NCBI GenBank assembly: GCA_934589225.1
Contig: CAKTNS010000034.1
Location: 1 to 30,671 of the forward strand
Length of the DNA: 30,671 nt
Reading direction: 5' to 3'
DNA from: an uncultured Oscillospiraceae bacterium
GTDB lineage: Bacteria > Bacillota > Clostridia > Oscillospirales > Oscillospiraceae
How positions within the stretch are numbered: the stretch's first letter is position 1; every line of letters starts with the position of its first letter. This document shows positions 1 to 6,723 of this stretch, piece by piece. The notes under the pieces were generated by a model. The model made no database searches and was not told where the DNA came from. It saw nothing but the letters and a program-made list of their open reading frames with translations. The position numbers and the translations under genes were made by a program.

Positions 1-72
1 GTGTAGCTCATCCGGTAGAGCGCCACCTTGCCAAGGTGGAGGTAGCGAGTTCGAGCCTCGTCACCCGCTCCA
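1..72 (+). tRNA. tRNA-Gly(GCC), 5' end cut by window edge
   Basis: This copy is identical over its visible length to the complete tRNA-Gly at 176-251 but lacks the first four bases (GCGG), which lie outside the window. The anticodon loop reads GCC, the T arm is intact, and the CCA end is encoded at 70-72. It is followed directly by a strong hairpin terminator. Confidence 0.95.
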
Positions 73-73
73 T

Positions 74-110
74 AAAAGAGATTCGCTTCGGCGGGTCTCT
101 TTTCTTTTCT
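74..110 (+). terminator. Intrinsic terminator of first tRNA-Gly
   Basis: A 13-bp stem (74-86 with 91-103, two G-T pairs) closes on a TTCG tetraloop, and the 3' arm runs into a T-rich tract. It starts two bases after the tRNA CCA end. Confidence 0.9.
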
Positions 111-135
111 CCGAAGTTACGCCGCAAAAAAGTTC

Positions 136-163
136 TTGACATTTCCACAAAATGTGCTATAAT
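136..163 (+). promoter_or_regulatory. Sigma-A promoter of second tRNA-Gly
   Basis: TTGACA at 136-141 and TATAAT at 158-163 are both perfect consensus, with a 16-bp spacer. The -10 box ends 12 bases before the mature tRNA, so the second tRNA-Gly can be transcribed on its own although it follows another copy. Confidence 0.9.
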
Positions 164-175
164 ATAAAACGTTCC

Positions 176-251
176 GCGGGTGTAGCTCATCCGGTAGAGC
201 GCCACCTTGCCAAGGTGGAGGTAGCGAGTTCGAGCCTCGTCACCCGCTCCA
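176..251 (+). tRNA. tRNA-Gly(GCC)
   Basis: A complete 76-nt cloverleaf: acceptor stem GCGGGTG pairs with CACCCGC (241-247), T is the discriminator, and CCA is encoded (249-251). The anticodon is GCC in a CTTGCCAAG arm. It decodes GGC/GGU and is the second copy of a tandem pair. Confidence 0.97.
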
Positions 252-252
252 T

Positions 253-285
253 AAAAAGAGATCTGCTTTTGCAGGTCTCTTTTTT
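253..285 (+). terminator. Intrinsic terminator of second tRNA-Gly
   Basis: The stem at 253-266 pairs with 271-285 around a TTTT loop and continues into a T tract. It has the same AAAAGAGA/TCTCTTTT core as the terminator of the first copy, as expected if the whole transcription unit was duplicated. Confidence 0.88.
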
Positions 286-324
286 ATATCCGGATTTGAA
301 ATTTCAAATTTTCAAAATTGCAGG

Positions 325-353
325 TTGCTTTCTGGTTCGACCGGTGGTATGAT
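325..353 (+). promoter_or_regulatory. Promoter of the apgM-serC-serA operon
   Basis: TTGCTT (325-330), a 17-bp spacer and an extended -10 TGGTATGAT (345-353). The predicted start near 360 leaves a leader of about 45 nt before apgM, which holds the palindrome at 370-385. Confidence 0.7.
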
Positions 354-369
354 AGGAAAAATCAACTCT

Positions 370-385
370 GTGGACAATTGTCCAC
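370..385. promoter_or_regulatory. Perfect 16-bp palindrome, candidate operator
   Basis: The stretch GTGGACAATTGTCCAC is its own reverse complement with no spacer. It lies 17 bases after the -10 box and 20 bases before the apgM start, where a repressor would block early elongation. Symmetry without a loop fits a protein-binding site better than an RNA hairpin. The binding protein is unknown; control by serine or amino-acid status is a guess from the genes. Confidence 0.55.
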
Positions 386-405
386 CGTGGAAGGGAGCGT
401 TTCGA

Positions 406-1602
406 ATGAAGTATGTGGTCATTTTGGGTGACGGCATGGCAGATGAGCCCCTTGCGGCTCTGAACGGCAAGACCCCTTTGGACTACGCCAACACACCCTG
501 CATGGACCGTATGGCCTGTCAGGGCACCATGGGCCTGGTGCAGAATGTGCCGGAGGGAATGGCCCCCGGTTCAGATGTGGCCAATCTGTCCGTTCTGGGC
601 TATGATCCCAGCCGGTGTTATTCGGGACGATCTCCCCTGGAGGCCTTGAGCGTAGGCGTTGCCATGGCGCCGGAGGACGTGATTTTCCGCTGCAATCTGG
701 TAACGCTGACGGAGCAGGAGCCCTACGAAGAGAAGAAGATCCTGGACCACAGCTCCGGGGAAATCAGCACGGAGGATGCGGATATTCTGATGGATGCCAT
801 CCGGGAGGTCTTTGACTCCCAGAATATTTCTTTCTACACCGGCACCAGCTACCGGCATATTATGGTATGGAAGCAGGGAAAGACAGTCCCTTTAGAGCCC
901 CCCCATGACCATTTGGGAACGGTCATCGGCCCTTGGCTTCCCAAAGAGGAAATTCTCAAAGAGATGATGGAAAAAAGCTACCCCATTCTCAATGCGCACC
1001 CCCTGAATCTGGAGCGGGCAAGGCAGGGGAAGCACAAGGCCAATTCCCTCTGGTTCTGGGGCGCCGGAACCAAGCCCAGTCTGCAAAACTTCCGGGAGAA
1101 AACCGGCCTGAAGGGCGCCATGATCTCCGCGGTGGACCTGCTGAAGGGCATTGCCGTGGGGGCCGGCATGGAGGTTTACCGGGTTCCCGGTGCCACCGGC
1201 TCTATCGATACCAATTACGAGGGGAAGGCCGCTGCCGCCGCCAAGGCGCTTTTGGAGGATGGCTGCGATTTTGTCTATGTCCATGTGGAGGCCCCGGATG
1301 AAATGGGCCACCAGGGACTGGTTTCCGAAAAGGTCCGCTCCATTGAGGACCTGGACAGCCGCCTGATTTCTCCGCTCAAAAAGGCGTTGGATGATTCCGG
1401 GGAGGATTACCGGATGCTGATTTTGCCGGACCATCCCACCCCCATCCGCCTGCGGACCCACACCGGAGACCCGGTGCCCTATCTGCTTTTTGATTCTGCA
1501 AAGCAGGAAAAGAAGCTTGCCCGATTCACGGAGGAAGAGGCAGCCCAGACCGGCAATTTCCAGCCCCAGGGCTTCCGCCTGCTGGACCAACTGATTTATT
1601 AG
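406..1602 (+). CDS. apgM: Cofactor-independent phosphoglycerate mutase (ApgM family)
   Basis: A 398-aa cytosolic enzyme of the alkaline-phosphatase superfamily that interconverts 2- and 3-phosphoglycerate. The N-terminus has the metal-binding LGDGMADEP signature; GSDVANLSVLGYDP follows at about 55-68, with Ser56 the probable phosphorylated nucleophile, and DEMGHQG and LPDHPTP carry further metal ligands near the C-terminus. Length matches archaeal-type ApgM (about 400 aa). The ATG at 406 was chosen because it follows GGAAGGGAG and begins the conserved MKYVVILGDG; an upstream in-frame start would add 27 unconserved residues across the palindrome. It sits 15 bp upstream of serC, so it probably supplies 3-phosphoglycerate for serine synthesis. 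Some members were proposed to be homoserine kinases; the serC-serA context argues for the mutase role here. Confidence 0.88.
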   Translation: MKYVVILGDGMADEPLAALNGKTPLDYANTPCMDRMACQGTMGLVQNVPEGMAPGSDVANLSVLGYDPSRCYSGRSPLEALSVGVAMAPEDVIFRCNLVTLTEQEPYEEKKILDHSSGEISTEDADILMDAIREVFDSQNISFYTGTSYRHIMVWKQGKTVPLEPPHDHLGTVIGPWLPKEEILKEMMEKSYPILNAHPLNLERARQGKHKANSLWFWGAGTKPSLQNFREKTGLKGAMISAVDLLKGIAVGAGMEVYRVPGATGSIDTNYEGKAAAAAKALLEDGCDFVYVHVEAPDEMGHQGLVSEKVRSIEDLDSRLISPLKKALDDSGEDYRMLILPDHPTPIRLRTHTGDPVPYLLFDSAKQEKKLARFTEEEAAQTGNFQPQGFRLLDQLIY

Positions 1603-1617
1603 AAAGGAGCCATTGCC

Positions 1618-2697
1618 ATGGCCAGAGTATATAATTTTTCCGCCGGCCCCGGGGTGCTGCCGGAGCCTGTACTGGAAGAAGCCGCCCGGGAAATGATGGA
1701 TTACCGGGGTACCGGTATGTCCGTTATGGAGATGAGCCACCGCTCCAAGCCCTACCAGCGCATTATCGATGAGGCAGAGGCGGACCTGCGGACCCTGATG
1801 GGCATTCCGGACAACTACAAGGTCCTGTTCCTCCAGGGCGGCGCCAGTCAGCAGTTTGCCATGGTGCCCATGAATCTGATGCGCAATCGGGTGGCAGACT
1901 ACATCATCACCGGCCAGTTTTCCAAGAAGGCCTGGAAGGAAGCCCAGCTCTTTGGCCAGGCCAACGCCGTCGCCTCCTCCGCCGACCGGAATTTCACCTA
2001 CATTCCGGATTGCAGCGACCTGCCTATTGGGGAGAACAGCGACTACGTATATATCTGCGAAAACAACACCATTTACGGCACCAAATTCAAGACCCTGCCC
2101 AATACCAAAGGAAAGCCCCTGGTGTCCGACATCTCCTCCTGCTTCCTGTCCGAGCCCCTTCGGGTAACGGATTACGGGATGCTCTACGGCGGCGCGCAGA
2201 AAAATGTGGGCCCCGCCGGTGTGGTCATCGCCATCATTCGGGAGGACCTGATCCGGGAGGACGTTCTGCCCGGCACGCCGACCATGCTCCGCTATAAGAC
2301 CCACGCCGATAACGGCTCCATGTACAATACCCCGCCAACCTACGGCATCTATATCTGCGGCAAGGTCTTCAAGTGGCTGTTAGAGCTGGGAGGCCTGGAA
2401 GCCATGGCGGCATACAACCAGAAAAAGGCCTCTATTATCTATGATTATCTGGATTCCAGTAAAATTTTTCACAACCAGGTAGAAAAAAAGGACCGCTCTC
2501 TCATGAACGTGACCTTTGTCACCGGAGATCCGCAGCTGGATGCCCGGTTCGTGGCCCAGGCCGGGGAGGCGGGCTTTGTGAACCTGAAAGGCCACCGCAG
2601 CGTAGGCGGTATGCGGGCCAGCATTTATAACGCCATGCCCATAGAAGGGGTCCGGAAGCTGACGGAGTTTATGGCAGACTTTGAAGAAAAGCTTTAA
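1618..2697 (+). CDS. serC: Phosphoserine aminotransferase
   Basis: A 359-aa class V PLP aminotransferase, the usual SerC length. It converts 3-phosphohydroxypyruvate and glutamate to O-phosphoserine and 2-oxoglutarate, the second step of serine synthesis. The N-terminal NFSAGPGVLP, the phosphate-binding FLQGGASQQFAM (71-82) and the PLP-lysine site LYGGAQKNVGPAG (Lys195) are all present, and the C-terminal GHRSVGGMRASIYNAMP is the substrate-binding end of the family. The ATG follows AGAAAGGAG with good spacing. It lies between apgM and serA in one transcription unit. No serB phosphatase is in the window, so the last step must be encoded elsewhere. Confidence 0.97.
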   Translation: MARVYNFSAGPGVLPEPVLEEAAREMMDYRGTGMSVMEMSHRSKPYQRIIDEAEADLRTLMGIPDNYKVLFLQGGASQQFAMVPMNLMRNRVADYIITGQFSKKAWKEAQLFGQANAVASSADRNFTYIPDCSDLPIGENSDYVYICENNTIYGTKFKTLPNTKGKPLVSDISSCFLSEPLRVTDYGMLYGGAQKNVGPAGVVIAIIREDLIREDVLPGTPTMLRYKTHADNGSMYNTPPTYGIYICGKVFKWLLELGGLEAMAAYNQKKASIIYDYLDSSKIFHNQVEKKDRSLMNVTFVTGDPQLDARFVAQAGEAGFVNLKGHRSVGGMRASIYNAMPIEGVRKLTEFMADFEEKL

Positions 2698-2738
2698 GGA
2701 AACGCTTTGTTGAATTCCCATAGAAAAGAGGAACGACC

Positions 2739-3902
2739 ATGTTTCAGGTGAACTATTTAAATAAAATATCCCCCGTTGGTACGGCGCTTTGGACGGAGGA
2801 CTACCGGGTGTCGGATCGCTTGGAGGATGCCCAGGCCCTGGTGGTCCGCAGCGCCCCCATGCAGGAGATGCCCTTTTCCGAGAACCTTTTGGCGGTGGCC
2901 CGGGCCGGGGCCGGTGTCAATAATATCCCCCTGGACCGGTGCGCGGAACAGGGCATCGTGGTTTTCAACACCCCCGGGGCCAATGCCCGCAGCGTCATGG
3001 AGTTGACCCTTTGCGGCCTGCTGCTGGGCTGCCGGGATGTGGCAGGTGGCATCCGCTGGGTGCAGTCCATTGCCGGTACTCCGGACGTTGCCAAGCAGGT
3101 GGAAAAGGAAAAATCCCGTTTTGCGGGCCATGAGATTTTAGGCTTGAAGCTGGGGGTCATCGGCCTTGGAGCCGTAGGCGGCCCCTTTGCCAACGCCGCC
3201 CGGAGGCTGGGTATGGAGGTCTACGGCTGCGACCCCTTTCTGTCCGTGGATGCCGCCTGGCATCTGGACAGCCAGGTCCGCCATGTGAACACCAGGAAGG
3301 AGATTTTCGCTGCCTGTGATGTGATCTCCCTCCATACGCCCCTGGTGGAGGACACCAGGAAGATGATCAACGCCGAGACCTTGGGAAAAATGAAGGACGG
3401 GGTCATCATCCTGAATTTCGCCCGGGACCTGCTGGTAGATGACGAAGCCATGGCCCAGGCTCTGGCCTCCGGAAAGGTCCGCCGGTACATTACGGATTTT
3501 CCCAACGAAAAGACCGCTGCCATGCCGGGCTGCATCGCCATCCCCCATTTGGGGGCATCGACCCAGGAATCCGAGGACAATTGCGCCAAAATGGCCGTGA
3601 CCCAGCTGATGAACTACCTGGAAAACGGAAACATCGTCAATTCCGTGAATTTCCCCAACTGCGATATGGGTCTATGCACAAGTGAGGGCCGGATCACCAT
3701 TCTCCATAGAAACATCCCCAATTCCCTGGGCCGTTTTACAACGGCGCTGGCAGGGGAGAACGTTAACATTGCCGGGCTGATGAACAAAAGCCGGGGAGCC
3801 TACGCCTATACCATGCTGGACCTGGACCACAGGCCCTCTCAAAACCTGGTGGAAGGCCTCCGAGGCATCCAGGGCGTTCTGCGGGTCCGTGTGATCAAGT
3901 AA
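2739..3902 (+). CDS. serA: D-3-phosphoglycerate dehydrogenase with ACT domain
   Basis: A 387-aa NAD-dependent D-2-hydroxyacid dehydrogenase catalysing the first committed step of serine synthesis. The Rossmann motif GLGAVG is at 142-147 with the acidic end YGCDP at 162-166. The probable catalytic residues are Arg229 (NFARD), Glu257 and His270 (IPHLGAST). Residues from about 319 form a short ACT domain (IPNSLGRFTTALAGENVNIAGL), which in this family commonly mediates serine feedback inhibition. There is no intervening ASB domain, so it is the short ACT-bearing form rather than the long ~525-aa form. AAAAGAGGAA precedes the ATG. It is the last gene of the operon and ends at a strong bidirectional terminator. 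Confidence 0.95.
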   Translation: MFQVNYLNKISPVGTALWTEDYRVSDRLEDAQALVVRSAPMQEMPFSENLLAVARAGAGVNNIPLDRCAEQGIVVFNTPGANARSVMELTLCGLLLGCRDVAGGIRWVQSIAGTPDVAKQVEKEKSRFAGHEILGLKLGVIGLGAVGGPFANAARRLGMEVYGCDPFLSVDAAWHLDSQVRHVNTRKEIFAACDVISLHTPLVEDTRKMINAETLGKMKDGVIILNFARDLLVDDEAMAQALASGKVRRYITDFPNEKTAAMPGCIAIPHLGASTQESEDNCAKMAVTQLMNYLENGNIVNSVNFPNCDMGLCTSEGRITILHRNIPNSLGRFTTALAGENVNIAGLMNKSRGAYAYTMLDLDHRPSQNLVEGLRGIQGVLRVRVIK

Positions 3903-3914
3903 TCAAGTTAAAAA

Positions 3915-3959
3915 TAATGACCGTCTTCCGAACAAAGACGGTCATTACCTTTATTTTTT
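3915..3959. terminator. Bidirectional terminator between serA and the aldo/keto reductase
   Basis: A perfect 13-bp stem (3915-3927 with 3935-3947) around a 7-nt loop, with CCTTTATTTTTT downstream on the plus strand and an A-rich flank that becomes a T tract on the minus strand. It serves both convergent genes and slightly overlaps the 3' end of the reductase gene. Confidence 0.9.
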
Positions 3960-4958
3960 AAACTTTTCTGCCACCTTCTGCATCATTTGCCGGATGGGCA
4001 GATGATAGGGGCAGCGGCTTTCGCAGGCGCCGCATTGGATGCAGTCGGAGGCTTTGGCGTGCATGTCGGCATACCGGCCCTTGGCCCAGTCTGCCAGACC
4101 GTATCGGGTCAGATATCCCTCCAATACAAAGACCTGGGGGATTTGAATGCCCACGGTGCAGGGGGCGCAGTAGTTGCACCGGCGGCAGAATTGGGTGCCC
4201 AGCTGGTCCCGGATGGCCTGGATTTTTTGCAGTTCCTCCCGGTCGAGGGGCGCAGTATTGCAAACGGCGGCCAGATTCTCTTCCAGCTCTCTGGGCTCTG
4301 CCATGCCGGGAATCACCACGCTGACGCAGGGATTCTGGACGATGTACCGCAGGGCCAGGGTGGCATCCTCAATGGCACCTCCGGCCAGAGGCTTCATGCA
4401 GATAAAGCCCACGTTCTTTTCTTTGCACCGTTTGATCAGGGCCTCTCCCTGATTTTCTACAATATTGTAGGGGAACATGATGGTTTCCACCCAGGGAAGC
4501 TCCAAAGCCTTTTCAAAAACCTCCGTAGAGTGGGCGGTGATGCCAATGTGCCGGATTTTCCCGGAAGACTTGGCTTCCTGCAAGGCTTCCAACGCGCCGC
4601 CGGGGGCGGTGATGGTCTCCAAATCCTGGAGAGAGGGGTTGTGGAACTGGTAAAGGTCAATATAGTCCGTGCGGAAATTCTTCAGAGAAATCGCAACGTT
4701 TTCTTCCATTTCCGCCTTGGTCCAGCCCCGCCCCTTGGTGGCCAGAATAAAATGCTCCCGAATGCCCTCCAGGCCATAACCCAGATACTCTTCGCTGACG
4801 GTGTAGCCCCGGGCGGTGTCGATATAATTGACACCGGCATCCAGAAGCCGATGCATCAGCTCCTTGGTCCCCTCCGCGTCAATGCGCTGAATGGGAATGC
4901 CCCCGAAGCCCAGCCGGGAGACCTTCAGCCCGGTTTTTCCTAGTGTATCATATTCCAT
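3951..4958 (-). CDS. Aldo/keto reductase with C-terminal 4Fe-4S domain
   Basis: A 335-aa protein. Residues 1 to about 260 form an AKR TIM barrel with the catalytic tetrad Asp47, Tyr52 (DTARGYTV), Lys75 (ATKGRG) and His106 (YQFHNP). The C-terminal ~80 residues add Cys-rich segments: FCRRCNYCAPC and a ferredoxin-like CIQCGACESRCP. This architecture is common in anaerobes and suggests electron exchange with iron-sulfur partners besides or instead of NAD(P)H. The substrate cannot be told from sequence. The start at 4958 follows AAAAGGAGGAG. It is monocistronic, convergent with serA. Confidence 0.88.
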   Translation of the reverse strand: MEYDTLGKTGLKVSRLGFGGIPIQRIDAEGTKELMHRLLDAGVNYIDTARGYTVSEEYLGYGLEGIREHFILATKGRGWTKAEMEENVAISLKNFRTDYIDLYQFHNPSLQDLETITAPGGALEALQEAKSSGKIRHIGITAHSTEVFEKALELPWVETIMFPYNIVENQGEALIKRCKEKNVGFICMKPLAGGAIEDATLALRYIVQNPCVSVVIPGMAEPRELEENLAAVCNTAPLDREELQKIQAIRDQLGTQFCRRCNYCAPCTVGIQIPQVFVLEGYLTRYGLADWAKGRYADMHAKASDCIQCGACESRCPYHLPIRQMMQKVAEKFKK

Positions 4959-5017
4959 AGTCCGCTCCTCCTTTTGCCGGGCCTTTTCGTGAGGTGAAAC
5001 CCGGCTTTTCTGATTTC

Positions 5018-5046
5018 ATTATACAGCGTCCGCTTCCAGAAATAAA
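5018..5046 (-). promoter_or_regulatory. Probable promoter of the aldo/keto reductase
   Basis: On the minus strand a perfect TATAAT lies at 5023-5018, with a poor -35 (TTTATT, 5046-5041) 17 bp upstream that coincides with the T tract of the ribU terminator. The leader carries a 6-bp GCCGGG/CCCGGC hairpin (4976-5005). The weak -35 suggests activation or low basal expression. Confidence 0.5.
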
Positions 5047-5082
5047 GAAAAAATTTCGTCCAAGGGCGCACCCTTGGACGAA
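5041..5082 (-). terminator. Intrinsic terminator of ribU
   Basis: A perfect 12-bp stem (5055-5066 with 5071-5082) around a 4-nt loop, followed on the minus strand by ATTTTTTCTTTATT. It lies 91 bp downstream of the ribU stop, past the inverted repeat at 5095-5172. Confidence 0.9.
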
Positions 5083-5094
5083 AAACAGATCATA

Positions 5095-5172
5095 GGAAAC
5101 TCTGAATAAATCGTCTGCGGCTGAGCGGCGAATCTTTTGCCGTCAGCTCTTGCCGATTTAATCAGAGCTTCC
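5095..5172. repeat. 78-bp imperfect inverted repeat, MITE/REP-like
   Basis: The outer arms 5095-5113 and 5154-5172 match at 17 of 19 positions as reverse complements. Inside them GCTGA-G-CGGC (5120-5129) pairs with GCCGTCAGC (5139-5147), leaving a nested hairpin. The whole can fold into a long stem with one internal loop. It begins one base after the ribU stop and is separate from the ribU terminator, so termination does not explain it. It has the size and symmetry of a non-coding miniature repeat; copy number in the genome is unknown from this window. Confidence 0.6.
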
Positions 5173-5173
5173 C

Positions 5174-5893
5174 TTACTCGTGTACCCGGAACAGAGGGCC
5201 TGCCACCCGCTTGTACAGCAGCATGGTCAGCAGGGATACAAGACCGCCCTTGACCAGATTCAGCGGGGCCACGCACAGGGCCACGAAGGAGAACACCCCG
5301 TGAATGCTGCCATGGATCTTGGTGCCCATGCCGATAAGAGCCTCCATGGGAATGCCGTAGAGCTGGGAGAACTTGGGCAGAAGGTAGACGGCATTGAAGC
5401 CGGTGCCGATGACGGTCATGGTCAGGGTGCCAATGACCAGGCCCACAATGGCGCCCTTCTTGTTCTTGTGCAGATGATACCAGACGGTGGCGGGAAGAAC
5501 AAAGCAGCAGCCCACAAAGAAGTTGGCAAAGTCGCCGACAAAGGCGGTGGAGGTGCCCTTCAGCAGGAGCTTCAGCAGGATTTTGATGCCTTCAATGGCA
5601 ACGGCGGCGCTGGGTCCCAGGAAAAAGCCGCCCAGCAGCACGGGCAGCTCCGAGAAGTCCAGCTTGTAGAAATCCGGGGCCAGGAAAATCAGGGGGAAGT
5701 CCAGCACATGGAGTACCACGGCAATGGCGGAGCAGATGCCGATAATGCTGACCCGCCGGGCAGGGGTCACCTGACGCAGATGGTCAAACCGGTTTTCAAT
5801 CAGCCGGGCCCCCAGGGCCACGGCCAGGATCACCGCGGCCGTGATCAGAAGAAAGCTTACATTGTCTTTGGCTTGGGTAAGTAGTTGGTTCAT
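5174..5893 (-). CDS. ribU: ECF riboflavin transporter S component RibU
   Basis: A 239-aa, very hydrophobic membrane protein with an N-terminal extra helix (about 12-31) and then the S-component core of about six helices. The first core helix carries the ARRVSIIGICSAIAVVLH stretch, resembling the small-residue (A-x-x-x-A) face that docks S components on EcfT. The substrate is assigned to riboflavin because the gene stands directly behind an FMN riboswitch and has RibU-like features (PDFYKLDFSELPVLLGGFFLGP). No T or A subunit adjoins it, so it probably uses a shared energising module encoded elsewhere. The ATG at 5893 follows GTTGAGGTG with 7-nt spacing. Confidence 0.9.
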   Translation of the reverse strand: MNQLLTQAKDNVSFLLITAAVILAVALGARLIENRFDHLRQVTPARRVSIIGICSAIAVVLHVLDFPLIFLAPDFYKLDFSELPVLLGGFFLGPSAAVAIEGIKILLKLLLKGTSTAFVGDFANFFVGCCFVLPATVWYHLHKNKKGAIVGLVIGTLTMTVIGTGFNAVYLLPKFSQLYGIPMEALIGMGTKIHGSIHGVFSFVALCVAPLNLVKGGLVSLLTMLLYKRVAGPLFRVHE

Positions 5894-5910
5894 TTTTAGT
5901 CACCTCAACG

Positions 5911-5941
5911 TAAAAATCGCCCTGAGCAAACACTCAGGGCG
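5911..5941 (-). terminator. Riboswitch expression-platform terminator
   Basis: On the minus strand a 9-bp CGCCCTGAG/CTCAGGGCG stem (5941-5933 with 5926-5918) is followed by ATTTTTA. It lies between the FMN aptamer and the ribU ribosome binding site, as expected for transcriptional attenuation by FMN. I did not resolve the matching antiterminator. Confidence 0.82.
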
Positions 5942-5963
5942 TGAAAACGCAAACTCCTTGCGT

Positions 5964-6072
5964 ATCTTCTTCCATCCAGACTATACTGTCGGTATCGGAA
6001 TTACACCGATTCGGCGCTTGCGCGTTCGCGGACTTTACCGCCGGTGGGGAATTTCGCCCCGCCCTGAAGATC
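5964..6072 (-). promoter_or_regulatory. FMN riboswitch (RFN element)
   Basis: Read on the minus strand the segment contains the conserved RFN blocks in order: GATCTTCAGGGCGGGG, GAAATTCCCCACCGGCGGT, AAAGTCCGCGA, GGTGTAATTCC, CCGACAGTATAGTC and GGATGGAAGAAGAT. The closing P1 helix pairs ATCTTC (6071-6066) with GAAGAT (5969-5964). In this class FMN binding turns off downstream flavin genes; here the target is the transporter ribU, through the terminator at 5911-5941. Confidence 0.97.
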
Positions 6073-6091
6073 ACGTTATTCACTTGCCCTA

Positions 6092-6120
6092 ACCATAGCA
6101 CACAACCCAAGCCTTGTCAA
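6092..6120 (-). promoter_or_regulatory. Promoter of the FMN riboswitch-ribU unit
   Basis: On the minus strand TTGACA (6120-6115), a 17-bp spacer and TATGGT (6097-6092). The predicted transcript starts about 15 nt before the RFN aptamer. The promoter lies just past the stop of the co-directional DUF4830-like gene. Confidence 0.8.
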
Positions 6121-6146
6121 GAACCTTTTTTCATGCTATACTGCCC

Positions 6147-6653
6147 TTAGTATGCAGGCCCCGTGGCGGTGTTCGCAGGCTCCGGTGTCCCGTTGGAGGG
6201 GAAGGCAAAGCCCTGGATCTTCCCGCCGGGGGCGGTATTGGTAATGTCCCCGCCGATGACCTGGTTTTTGTATACCAGCACCGTGGCGTATACCGGCTCC
6301 GTGGCCCCGGGGTAATTGGTCACCTCGTAAACATAGCGCATGACCTTCTTCCCGGCAAATTTGCTCAGATCGTAGTTCTGACATTTTTGAAGGGCATTGT
6401 ACCGGTCAAACACCTCGTTTGACTCCTGGGGAATCAACACCTGACCGGATTCCTTGGGGGAATTTTGAACCTCCCAGCCGAAGCCCTTGAGAAAATGGAC
6501 CCGCCCGTCATTGCTGGCCAGGTCCTGATGATCGGTGCGGAAGGTCTGTTGGCTGTTCCCCAGAAACAGGATCAGCCCCAGCAGGGCGGCGGCCACAAGG
6601 GCCAGGATCAGCAGCATTTTTTTGAAATCGACCTTTGCGGTCAACACAACCAT
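6147..6653 (-). CDS. DUF4830-like membrane-anchored protein, function unknown
   Basis: A 168-aa protein with a short cytoplasmic start, one transmembrane helix (about 12-31, rich in L and A) and an extracytoplasmic domain of about 135 residues. The motif GRVHFLKGFGWEV followed by IPQESNEVFDRYNALQKCQNYDLSKFAGKKVMRYVYEVTNYP resembles the DUF4830 family, common in Clostridia and of unknown function. The tail is low complexity (NGTPEPANTATGPAY). GGGAGGG precedes the ATG. It is divergent from the pseudouridine synthase, 70 bp away, and its 3' side runs into the ribU promoter with no clear terminator. I recognise the family by pattern only. Confidence 0.75.
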   Translation of the reverse strand: MVVLTAKVDFKKMLLILALVAAALLGLILFLGNSQQTFRTDHQDLASNDGRVHFLKGFGWEVQNSPKESGQVLIPQESNEVFDRYNALQKCQNYDLSKFAGKKVMRYVYEVTNYPGATEPVYATVLVYKNQVIGGDITNTAPGGKIQGFAFPSNGTPEPANTATGPAY

Positions 6654-6723
6654 ATCGCATTCCCTCCCGAAATGATTTCGTCAAATCCTATGGGCTTTGG
6701 GGAGGGGATAGAACGGAGAAAGT

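Noticed and set aside
8..205. Minus-strand frame across the tRNA-Gly region
   Set aside because: It covers both tRNA genes and their terminator; not coding.
892..2304. Long open frame (470 codons) on the minus strand opposite apgM and serC
   Set aside because: It lies wholly over two conserved genes on the other strand, has low-complexity Gly/His/Gln-rich translation and no ribosome binding site; it is a by-product of GC-rich codon usage.
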